DNA of 64,000 nt from Telopea speciosissima. Its lineage: Eukaryota > Streptophyta > Magnoliopsida > Proteales > Proteaceae. The notes below the pieces were generated by a model, which worked only from the letters and a program-made list of their open reading frames with translations, did not search any database and was not told the origin of the DNA. Below, one piece after another: positions 1 to 11,400 of this stretch. The stretch spans positions 9,187,568-9,251,567 of the forward strand of contig NC_057925.1 in assembly GCF_018873765.1 (NCBI RefSeq), written 5' to 3'. The number at the start of each line of letters is the position of its first letter. Position 1 is the stretch's first letter. The position numbers were made by a program, and so were the translations under genes.

Positions 1-25
1 CAAACTGGAAAAAATTCAAATTTAC

Positions 26-2256
26 CTTGCTTTCCCTTCTTATTCTGGTTTTGGTTCCAGGTAGTTTTGTCCCAAAGATGTGCTTCATAGCGTCCCGTCC
101 ATCTATGCCTGTCATTTAGCAGACAGAAGAACCATTTTACAAGATTAAGGACTTACGAAGTAAAAGCTAGCAATAGTGAAAGATAATCAGTTGCAGAGGT
201 GAAACCCAGCATCTCAGAAGTTTGGCTATTCCTGTATTCTCCTATAATATTTGGTAGCTAAACTGCAGCATCGATTACATTAATTTACCCTTAAATCCCT
301 CATCCTAGGTGCAAGCTGAAGGATTTCTCCAACCCCTTCCTCTGCAGCGTCATTTCTAAGCACAAAACCAAATTCACAAAACTATCGCAGAAAAGATCCT
401 GACTACAGTTGCTAACTTATGCATAACCAACAAGATATAAGCCAAGAAAGATCAAGGGAGTAAATATACTAACTTAATAATATCAAGAGCTGCTCCACCC
501 TGAAATGTTGAATATAAGCCACAATAGACCATAAATCATAAAAAGAGAAATAGCAAATGGGAAGCAATTAACACCAAGAGGGAATCAGACATCGCTTAGA
601 AAGGAAATACTCAACTCTTACTATTTCAGACAAGAGGACTTGTACACTCTTAAATGCTGCATCATGTCAATTAATTCTCCAAACCAACTTATTGAATGGC
701 TTGTCGTGTCCTACCAACATAAAGCCTTAATGACTTATCCCACCAAGGACATTTACTAGTCAGACGAACACCTAGGGAACATACCAGTAGGATTCTCACA
801 TAACTGTAGTTGGCTGTGGAGCTACCTTATAATTCTCAAATAGCGTTGTCACTCAGACTTGGCACCCCATAATTAAAGTTCCAATGTAGTGAACTCAACC
901 TTCTCCTGCAGACTTATGAGTCGAATTTTACAAACCCACCAAAACAAGTTCCCACACAATCAAACAAGTCAATTTCTCAAGTCAATCAAATGAAATCAAG
1001 GCCACGTGTTGAAGACCAACTAAACCTAGAGATGATTGCATTTCACCAAGTCCAATCCTAACAAATTCTTCATCACGTGGTAACATTCTTTTACCTTTGG
1101 AAAGGTGGAAGTATCATGTTTGGCCTGCATTAAGTTCTACCCTAGAGCAAGAACTAGTTCTTGAGTTAGTTCCAAGGCTTTACTGGGTGCTTCACTTTTG
1201 TTTTCTTGATTACAGCCTTCAGTATGTCCAGCATTCCCTAGTCTCTTACACCTTAGTTTGAATTGGCAAACCTTTTAAGTTATATCAACTGAGAAAAGAG
1301 GTGACCCAAACAGATTAAAAATAACAAGTAAACATCAAAATCAGATAATGTTATAGCTAATATACATGGCATATGAATAATATTTAACTAGCACTAGACC
1401 TACATTGGATTTAAAAAGTATGGTGTCATCAAAATAAATTGGTTCTTCCCTAAAAGATCTACAATATGAATCAAGGTTTCAGCTAAACGAAGCAAAACTA
1501 GTATTGTACAGAAACCTTATAGGTACACTCTTAAAAGCAACTAAGTTTGTCCTTTCTCTGCAAAGCTAAAAGACAGTAAATTTATCTTCTGTTATAGCTA
1601 TTTCTGATTACAGTAAAATGGAACAATCTCCATACTCCCACTTTACCAAACTGTTCTGGGTTCCAGGGTTCTAATCATTTCTAGTTCCAGTCTACATACG
1701 GAGACTCAAGCAAGACAACTGCGAAAGTGAGCTAATCCAATTGAAATTTTCTGGACCCTCAATCGTCGATCCCATCATAACTAGAGATTGAAATGCATAA
1801 ATTACAAGAGTTGAAGTAATATACTTACTTTGGCTACTGTTAACGTATGCATTTAGTAGTACCTGAACCCAAACCCAGGATCGGACTTTTGATGATTTGA
1901 ACTCTACCAACCAGCATACAGTTCCAATACAATTCAAAGCATTTAATAAAAATTGGAATTTTCACACTCCTCAGTTTCAGTGATTGAAAATGTTGTTGGT
2001 TTACTAACCGGGTAACTCCTCTGTAAATTGAGCTCCTCTTTCCCGCAGCACAAGGCGGCATTTTGCTGATCCTCTCCTTGGCAGTACACCCTCTTTCCTT
2101 CTTAGCTTTCTTCAGTCCTCGATAGAGTAAAAGCTGATCGTTCGCTAAAACTGCATCTGAAGCTTCTCCCCCTCCACTTCCACTTCCTCCTCCTCCACTT
2201 CCACTTCCTCCTCCACCTTCAACCTTCAATCCAGGCTCAGAAGAAGAAGAAGCCAT
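26..2256 (-). CDS. ADAP-like: AP2-like transcription factor (ADAP/At2g41710 type), 5' part
   Basis: Two exons are visible: 2009-2256 and 26-108, joined by a 1.9-kb intron (109-2008) with GT and AG ends. The arginine codon is split CG|G and the frame is kept. Exon 1 starts [10 protein letters not shown], has a Gly/Ser-rich stretch, then [20 protein letters not shown] and [11 protein letters not shown]. Exon 2 continues [19 protein letters not shown] and ends NKKGKQ, completing the start of an AP2 DNA-binding domain. This matches the At2g41710/ADAP family of nuclear factors, which in Arabidopsis is linked to ABA and drought responses and growth (family knowledge, not seen here). The following mini-exon (usually VYLG) and the rest of the protein lie off the left edge. 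The ATG is the only one before the conserved acidic/Gly start and has G at +4. The long first intron shows no other coding exon. Confidence 0.92.
109..2008 (-). other. Intron 1 of the AP2-like gene
   Basis: A 1.9-kb AT-rich intron inside the AP2 domain coding region. I see no further exon, no RNA gene and no clear transposon in it. Large introns at this position are unremarkable in plant AP2 genes. Confidence 0.8.
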
Positions 2257-3719
2257 GGATGAACCAGAACCCTAACCCTTAATTTTTCGATACTAACCAA
2301 ACCCTTCCACTGAGAAAGACAAGGAGAGATATAGAGATAGAGTGGAAATGGAACGAGCACAGTGCAGAGAGATGATGACAGTAAAAGCTTCAAGTGAAGT
2401 CTCAAGCATTACTGTTGTTCAAATTTGGCTTAGCCCTGACTGTGCGGAAGAACCTGTACTTAATGGAAGCAGAAGAAGTTATGAAATTACCAAATTAACC
2501 CTCCTTTGCAATTATTTCTCTGTCGTCATATGTACAACAACTTAATAGAGGATAATGATTAAGGGTATTTGTGTCAATAGGAAGTAAAAAATATTCCATT
2601 TACCAACCATTGTAACGGCTATAAGCGATGACTCCAAAGATGTTACCAATTCACCGTAAATTTTGACGTCATGTTTGGACTTTGGAATAAAGTGACCACA
2701 CCACCAGGCATAGGACACCTGGCTACAAGCCTACAAACCGTTTCACATGCCATTTGTCAATGATGTCTCTCTCTCTCCAAACGGTGCTCCCTGCCGTGAA
2801 AAGGGAAAATTAACAAGGGTTGGTGTTCTCCGTGGGGGATCGTGGCCCCTGCACGCGAGAGAGTATGTGTTGGCATCATGGGGTAGAATTTCCGCCTTTC
2901 ATGGGTGGTAGGGTGTTCATTTCGCCCCACCCTTCATTGTCTGGGCGTGGGGAGGGCCACAGTAAACCGAAAAACGTGACCACCGTTCAATCTAATCTTA
3001 AGTTTGATACAAAATCAGGTAATGAGCTAAACGTAGCTTGTCTTGCTCCCCTCACTAAAAAATGCCCAACCGGAATAGTCACCGAGTCTAAAGAAATAGC
3101 CTTATGAGTTGGGACACAGATAGAGACTATTACTTTGGTCGATCAATAGTCAATGGTATCAAGCCGGGTCTCCCTAAAAAAAATTATAGGGAAAATCTTT
3201 TAGTAATCAAATTGGTGAATTAATCATTTTATTTTAGGCAAGAGATCGTAGCGCAGGAACCAATGAGAGCACGCACAGGGACATCATCAACATGGATGAG
3301 ATTTTTTATTTCAGTGAGATGCGGGGTAATTTTGCATACTTCTATGTCTGAACATAGGGGCCATGCGATCAAGCAGCATTCTTTTTCCCTTCTACCAGTG
3401 AGGATAAATCCTGTCATTTTACTTAAATATTGTATTAGATAATTTTTTACTTTTGAAAACCATTTTTACCCCAACATTAAACAATTTTTGGTAATAAGAC
3501 AATATGGGTAATTAAAAGAAGGTTGCAACTTCTTATGACAAGTTGAAATCTATTTTATATTATGAGAAAAATGTAGTCATTTGAAGCACAATGGAAGGCA
3601 TAAATAGCTAGTTCTGCAGTTTTGCCATATGGACTATAAATTGATCAATATACCAGTTGGATAGGTGGGAAATAACATGGACGACCTATCTTCATCATGT
3701 GGCCCATCTCATTTGGGGG
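2257..3719. other. 5' leader, promoter and upstream spacer of the AP2-like gene
   Basis: Positions about 2257-2340 are probably 5' leader of the minus-strand AP2-like gene (pyrimidine/purine-rich, no upstream ATG close by). The remainder is AT-rich spacer with no supportable gene. Two short open frames (2342-2545 and 2820-3107, plus strand) have no recognisable domain and look accidental. Confidence 0.6.
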
Positions 3720-5245
3720 GGCTAAGGCTGCCTGCCTGCGACCCAGCAAACTACTTGTTTAGTTTAGGGCGACCCCCAACTCTAAACTAAGAATCAAGGG
3801 CTCCAAAGGTCCCTAACAGAGTCAAGGCAACGGTGGTCTACAATCACAAAGAATCAAGTCACCCCAAACGAGCAAAAGTCATGATAAAGGGTCTAGGTCT
3901 CATAAGAGATGTAGCATTACAAGCCATTCACAGAAGTGGTATATCATTAAGTTTCGTACGGCACACAACCCCTATGCCACATAATGGGTGTAGACCTCCT
4001 AAAAAAATGAAGAGGTGTTGAGTAAATATGTGGATGTAATTAAAGATATATATAAGGGTGTGATGATTAGAATGAGATCTGTGAGTGGTCAGAGCAAAGA
4101 ATTCCCAATTAAGATTGAGTTACATCAAGGATCAGCCTTAAGCCTTTATCTATTTGCGCTTATCATGGATGACCTAACCAAGAGCATTCAAGACGAGTTC
4201 GCGTGGTGTATGCTCTTTGTCAATGATATTGTTTTGGTGTATGAGACAAAAGTAGAGATTAACGCTAAGTTAGAGCTATGGAGATCAACCTTGCAAACAA
4301 GAGGCTTTAAGATTAGAAGAATGAAGATGGAGTCTATGATGTATAATTTTAGTCACACTTTGATGGTTACTGACATGATGCATATTGAGGAAAGAAAGAT
4401 ACTGCAAAATGACTATTTTAGATACCTGGGGTCAATCATAATAAAGAAGGTGACACAGAGGATGATGTTTCATAGAGAATTAAAGTGGGATGGATGAAGT
4501 GGAGAAGTGCGTCCAAAGTGTTGTGTAATCAATTTATTCCTTTAAAGCTTAAAGGAAAGTTTTATACGATTGTTATACGACCGACTATGATGTATAGGGC
4601 ACAATCTTGGGCCGGTAAGAAATGTCATATTGAGAAATCATGTATAGTAGAGATGAGGATGTTAAGATGGATGTACGAAAAAATTAGGAAGGATAAAGTG
4701 TGGAATGAACATATTAAGGCTGATTTGGGAGTTGCCTCAATCAATGAAAGGCTCCGAGAGAATCGTTTGAGCTGGTATGATCATGTTCAATGGAGGCTAG
4801 GGGCACTCCAATAAAGATGAGTGATATGATTCTAATTAAAGGAGCTAAAAGAGCTAAGGGCAAGCATAAAATGACCATAGGAGAAGTTGTGAGGAAAGAC
4901 ATGCATAGTCTAGGTTTGGTACCAAATATGGCCTCGGATAGAGCCTATTAGAGGGCAAGGATCCATATAGCAAACCCCATTTAGCTAAGATTCTCCTAAC
5001 TTTCTAGGCTGTGCCTCTTTCCTCTTACTTTCATCTTTCATTTTTCTTTTTATTTTTCATCTTTTATTTGTCATTTTCTATTTTTCATTTCTCATCTCAT
5101 TCATCATCTCTCTTTTCCCATCTCTTCATTCCCTTTTTTTTTTTTTCTTTATGTTTGCACCTCAATTTTTCCTACTTTATTTTGTTTGGATCCATATAGC
5201 CAACCCCATTAAGTTGGGATAAGGTTGGGATTATTGTTATTTAAA
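3720..5245 (+). mobile_element. RTE-type LINE remnant (reverse transcriptase, decayed)
   Basis: Broken plus-strand frames at 4015-4497 and 4485-4814 read as the palm and thumb part of a non-LTR reverse transcriptase: IELHQGSALSLYLFALIMDD, then WCMLFVNDIVLV, then FRYLGSIIIKK, then KWRSASKVLCNQFIPLKLKG and MRMLRWMYEK. The catalytic ADD motif (normally FADDIVL) reads VND, so it is dead, and a frameshift near 4490 separates the halves. The 3' end at about 5190-5230 carries the conserved tail GCCAACCCCATTAAGTTGGG followed by a TTG/TTA-rich stretch, as in plant RTE elements. A pyrimidine-rich 3' UTR-like tract lies at 5010-5170. The 5' limit is approximate. Confidence 0.82.
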
Positions 5246-8200
5246 ATTTAAAAACTGCATATGGTGTCAAAGTTATTAGAAAGATGATTATGTGGAAGTA
5301 TTCAATAAATTTTAGTGACATCAAACATCACCCACAAGGTCAAAAGTCACTTGTTGCAGACTCATCAAACATTACCATGTGACCGGAACAGGTGGTTTTC
5401 TTATTCTCGCCAGACTATAAGGTATCTCTAAACTGGGACCAAGTTTTGTCATGTGGAAGAAAATGTGTTAATTCTGACCGCATTGGTATCTAGGGAATGG
5501 TCTAGATTATCCATATCTTCAGCTTTATATTTATGATGTAATTATATATATTTTTTTCTCAGTATTAATATGTTCCCTTATATTTGTAGTCATTTGATTC
5601 ATTGAAATTTGACATGTGAGCAAAGAACCATAAGTTGTACCTATCAGAAAAATTTTTGATTTATCAAATTACCATGTAGAAAATATGTGACCAGTTCAAA
5701 GATACCCTCTAGACCTGCCATACTAGAAAAACCTCTCCCTTCTTAGTTAAATTTATAAAAAATTTAATTCAACTTTGAATAACTATCCTTACTCATTTTG
5801 GACAAGATTTTACCAGATGTGGGATCTTCTATGACATGGTCCACCCACATGTCTGTTCGGAGACATCCGATAAAATTGGAACATGGTCTACCCACATGAA
5901 GTGAAGCTAAGCTCCCTTCTTACCCCCCCCCCCCCACCCACCCCCCAACCCAAAAGAAAGAAAAAAAGCATTAGTCACCTTATCCACTAGTGGTGAGTGT
6001 GAAGGTTTTGGTTTGGGATAGGAATAATTGTTATCTCCCTTGGAATTTAATACAAATAAATTGGCTATGTTTGGAAGGCAAGGAAAATATATATACTCAG
6101 AAATTTTGAAATTTAGGAGAGAAGAAAACATATAAATCAATCAGTATCTCATCATGATTTTGTCTTATCATAAATCAAACACATAAATAATTATCTTCTT
6201 CTTTTTTTAGGGTGGATCTCGACGTAATGGTAAGGTTACTCCATTGCAACCAAGTGATCATGGCCTTCAGTTACTAGGAGCTAAATGCTGAGCTTTTGGG
6301 ATCTTTCTATCTTCTATCGTCTTTCTCATAAGTGTTCTTGGCCTTTGGTTGTTAATTGGTCATGCGGCTGCAAAGCCAATTTTGTTGGATGGACCTGTCT
6401 ACCCTGTCGTTGATGTCATTGCTTCATCTCTGTAAGCTGAGAGAGAGAGAGAGGAACAGGGGAAAATAAAGGAAGAAGCAACTTTTATGCATATTTAACA
6501 CTATAAACTCTATATATGGACTGAGTTTTCCTTCACCCATGGTGAGGGGGGAATTCCTTCACCGTGGGGGATGACCAAAAGGGAGGGTAGTTTCGACCTT
6601 GTAAATAATGGGTGGGAGTGTAATGACAGATCCAAGTATACAATCTTATAGTTACTTCACCCATGAGAAGGAATTCTTTCTCTTTCCAATAAAACTTTGG
6701 TTTTCATTGGAATTTTACAAGGAAGGTGGACACAGCTTGACTGAGTTGTGTTTAATTTAGACATGATTTTCTACCACAAGGCAGATCAATTGGGACCCAT
6801 ATTTCAAAGAAAAGTAAGGCCCACCCTTGGTTGTTCATTTTGAATTTCATGCCTATATGATCTCTTTTCATGTTTCAAAATCAAATGGACAAAAGTGAAT
6901 AGAAACCATAGATAGATGATTCTAGACACTAGGAAAAAACATGAAAAGGGGAAAAATGAAACTCACTCTTTCAATTGCACCCTTTATTTATATGAACCAA
7001 GTTTTCCTTCACACAAAATGAAGAAAGAATCTCTTAATCCACAGGTTCTAGTGATTGGATGGGACTCTTTAGAATAATGCCAAGGATATTTTGATACAAA
7101 AAGGGGACAGAGGAAATAATAACACCCCAATTGCTGAAGATAATCTAGCAATTGTGAGGAAAAACTTTAGCCAATTTATATTTTCTGATGTCAATGGCCA
7201 TAGATTTGACAGGTAATGTCCTGCTGTAGGATGATTGAAGAAAAGGTGCATACTTGTATCAGCAAGATAAGAATGACACAGAAAACTACCAACAATAGGG
7301 ATCACAATGTTGTTATACTTAAATTTTAAGGAGAAAACCTGAAAATATCAAACAGATGACCTTGATAGATATAGGATAAAATGATGGTTACTATATTACA
7401 TACATCTTTCTGTACAATAGATTAGCAGTTCGACTCCTGTTAGCTTAATCAATTCAATTCCTATCAGGTAAAATTACAGATGTAGTCAGCCTCTGCGTAT
7501 CCACAGGCAGAGCTTACCAAATGCTTTATAAACAGAAACTATTCTCTGTTCAGACAAACCTTACCAAGTGTTTATTAAAAAGATTATTCTCTGTTTTTCG
7601 CGAAATCTTGGGGTATATATGACCTCAAGAACTCCAGTCTTTCACTACTTCTTGGGAAGCTTGCCATCAATTTAGCCTCCTAACTTCTTCCTTTTTCCTT
7701 TTTATCTTCTGATAGATTTTGAACCTCATTTGATTTCCATTTGTGACAGCTGACCCCAAATGGTCGGGATAAGGGTTCATTGAGTTGAATAGAACACGGA
7801 GGGTTGTCCTTCAGTGGTGGATGACATCCAGTGATCAGTAGATATAATAGATTGTGATTCTAGAGTTTTGATGGTTTCACTCTCTTGTTCTGTCAATCAA
7901 TGTTGAAGTGGGACAGGGTGAAGGGTAAAGCAAGCCTGTATCTGTTCCAGCCCCTGCTTTTCTTTTTAGAAGTCCTGTAAAATATCCCAACATGGATGAA
8001 GTTTAAGGAACATCAGATAAAAAGCTTGCAACAAAAAATCACATAGAATAACACTTCAAAGATTGAGACTATATTTATATGGGTATATGAAAAAGCAAAA
8101 CCCTATACAGATTATAGATGTTCTTACGAAGCAACCACCTAATAAACAATAAAGCATATCAGACATAACCAGAAGGCGGATGGCAAAGGGAAGGTTTGGC

Positions 8201-8452
8201 ACGTAACCACGCCTTTTCTTTAGCTATTCGATTGCAATAATTCACCATTTACTTGTCAAAAGGAGGGGAAAAAGGAATGGGGCTGGGGCCAGGCCCAGTC
8301 AAAACTACAGTGAGCTCTGCCATACTAGACATGGCTGCCAAACGAACTTTAAAAGAATGTAAATAAAAATCAAAACAATCGCCTTTTTTTTTTTTTTTGG
8401 GTGGGAGGGTGAGGGTGGGGGTGGAGGAGTTGATTGGCACTAAGATTCAACT
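5246..8452. other. Intergenic spacer between the AP2-like gene and the PPR gene
   Basis: AT-rich spacer, including the 3' flank of the PPR gene on the right. It contains a C-rich homopolymer at about 5926-5945, a SINE head fragment (6212-6272), a short GA run near 6441 and a possible LINE-tail scrap near 7747-7790 (ACCCCAAATGGTCGGGATAAGG). No gene is supportable. Confidence 0.55.
6212..6272 (+). repeat. tRNA-derived SINE head fragment
   Basis: The stretch reading TCGACGTAATGGTAAGGTTACTCCATTGCAACCAAGTGATCATGG resembles the tRNA-like 5' end of the SINE at 48753-48921 (AACAGTAAGGTCCATTGCAACCTAGTGGTCGTGAG). The body and tail of a SINE are missing, so this is a 3'-truncated scrap or a diverged relative. 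Confidence 0.5.
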
Positions 8453-11400
8453 CTACATGATGAAGTTGATATTCACTTTATATGTTCCAACAAAGAAAGC
8501 TGTACCTATTCTTTTTTGAAAGAGAGCAGTATATTCTGTCCCACCACCTTTCCATGCGAAGGAGGAAACATTGCGATACATTCTGACTGAAGGTTGAATC
8601 CCAGTATCCTCCATCCATTGCAGTACCTAATACAGTTTCAGAATTAGCTTACCAATTAGAGAGCCATAAGGCATGCCAGAAATTCCCAGACATACGAAAT
8701 AATATGACCTACCACAGAGATAACAGCAAGACGTTTATACAAATATGTGGATATTGATTATTGAGTAGACATCCAATATCTAATCTTTTTGTCGACATTG
8801 ATTAATTTTTCCCTCAACATTTTTTTTTCTGCTTTTCATTACCTTTTATCATCACTGTTTGTTCCATTTGTTATAACTACCAAGACCACATGAAAGGGGG
8901 GGGGGGGGGGAACAGCTTTTTCCCTCGTATTGAGCAGTAATGGGGGTAGAGGGTTGGGCACACCGCCCGCTTTCTGTAAGCTAGCGACATGTACCAATCA
9001 CAGGACCAGACACAGGAGGGCAGGGGGTCTTTTCCAAAGGGGGACGAGAGAGGATTACACATTCTGGGCACCCTGGCAGCGTGCCCAGTCTTTTCCCAGT
9101 AATGGGTGTATACTTTGTGATGTCCACATAAGAGTGCAATTTCAAGGAACAGTTCTTGCATGATTACTTTTAAGCATCTTTATCTGGTCATGATATTGCT
9201 CAGAAGTCAGGAATTAAATTAATTAGTTTTATTTTAATTACAGAACTATTTCAACGCTTGTAATTAGACTGAACACACTCGAATTAAGAATTTACTTATC
9301 GAAGTGTCCCATGTTCCAACTCTTTAAGGTAAATGTGCTGTGCATATTTAAGGGATATTAAACAACTGCCACCATGTCACATATCCAGGTGAAATTGGAA
9401 ACTACTAAAAAGGAAAGAGGATGAGAAAAATAAAACAATAATAATAATAAAAGAGTTATTATTGTTCACTATACTCATTTACCTAATAAAGTTAATCGAT
9501 GACATACCTCAATATATTTCCTCCATTTTCCAGCAGCTGAAAGATTCCTCAACAAAATCGAGTAAGTTTCAAAGTAAACATCTGCACCTGACTCCAGAAT
9601 TTTGTGGAAAAACTGCAAGTTTAACAAGAAAAACAATAGCTTAATCAGAACCATCACACCTATGTTACTCAAACTGGTGCAGGGATTGGGTACAGGTATA
9701 TGTCCAAGAGTGAGATCCACCTGAGCGTTAAAACTTAGGATATGGGGGTTGTATCCAAAAATGGGTATCGGCTCAGGGATTCAGCTAAAGTGTGTCAAAA
9801 AAGGAGGTAATAGATCCATCATCTAATCAATATAAAATACAAGGCAAAGAAATAATATGAAGTATGATAAACATGGATGAGGGCGTACAAGCTTTTAAAA
9901 GTATAAGGACTTAATTATTAGAAGCTTAAGTCTAGTAAGGGCAAATGTAATTTATTATTTCCCAATGTCTCAACTTTAAATTTGAAATTTATGTTAATTC
10001 TTTCAAGTTTTAACCTTCAACACTTCAGTTATATCCCATGATTTGGGCCTAGGGGCAAGGGTTCTGTTTTCCTGGCCATCCACCATGAGCCCCAACAACA
10101 ACAAAAACATTGACAAAAGGCATAAATGACAACAGCAGGTACACTTCCACTTCCATCCGCCTCTTCTTAATTTTCTTCTATTTTTTATCTGCTGCAGCTG
10201 CTGCTTCTTAGTTTTCTTGTCTACTGCAATTCTGCAGGGATGTCCAATGTTGCAAGGGCTAATGCCTTCTTATAGTGAAACAAGAGTTGTCTGAACAAAA
10301 AAAGTTGTAGGATTTGACAAAGATCCCGCACCCATGTCATGTCGTGTTAACACAGGTGCTTCAGGGTGAACAGCCGTACCCGAGTAACATAACATCACAC
10401 ATGGTTTATCACATACAGCTAATGAAAGGAATTTTGTACAATGACTGATAATAATAGAACATTCAAATTTGATGTGACCCAGGCATATAGTTTCAATTAT
10501 AGGTTCTGGAAATTCTGCAAGAGGTACTTTCAATTGGTTAGGGATTGGACCACCCCATACAAGAAGTATGGCTCACTGGATTTCAGAAAACACCTATACC
10601 TCCAATAAATAGAAAACAAGGAAGGATTACAAAGGGGATAGACAGCCAGATCAATTACAGTTATAAAATATATATTTTGGTAAACTCACTTAAATCGAAG
10701 AACAAGCAACATATAAAAAACAGCCTCTTTGCGAAGGGGTAAGGCTGTGGACATTATGACCCTCCCCAGACCCCGCAGTGGCGAGAGCCTTGTGCATTGG
10801 GTACACCTTTTTGTAAACTCACTTAAATCAAAGAATAACATATAGAAAATTGCTAGGGCATATCTTCATACAATTGTTATATTTGATGTGCACTTTAACT
10901 TGTCAATAGTAAAATTTTCTCATTACATTATGTTTTTGAGTTAATAAAATCTGACAAAGTCATAATTATAATTCCAAAACAGGCTGCTGTCATAGAATAA
11001 CCATTCTATAAGCTTATAATAGTTTATGACCACAAATTGCTAAAAATTAGTAACTAGCACCCTTGGACAAACTTCTTCAGTCTGAGCTTCCTACTGAGAA
11101 GACGGTCATCTTTGAAATTGATGGTCAATTTGATTAAGACTCCCCAAGACTTACACATTGCTCATGGGAAATGGATGCTATCTTCAGGACATTAAGCCAC
11201 TTACACTGTGTTTAGCTGGTGTTGTTTAATTTTGTTATAATAGGTGGGAATGCAGGTGCACATATGTTGGTGAAAGGAGCACAAGTTTTTGTTTGAATAG
11301 AGTTTGTTGGTGTCACCCACCAAAAGTACATTCCCTGTTCTGATTCAAGATGAACTAGCTTGTTATCTCTTGTTTGTTTGGCAAAATATGGCTTCCTTAA

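Noticed and set aside
2820..3107. 95-codon plus-strand frame upstream of the AP2-like gene
   Set aside because: No family resemblance and no splice or promoter context; short motifs recur near 6540, suggesting a repeat scrap.
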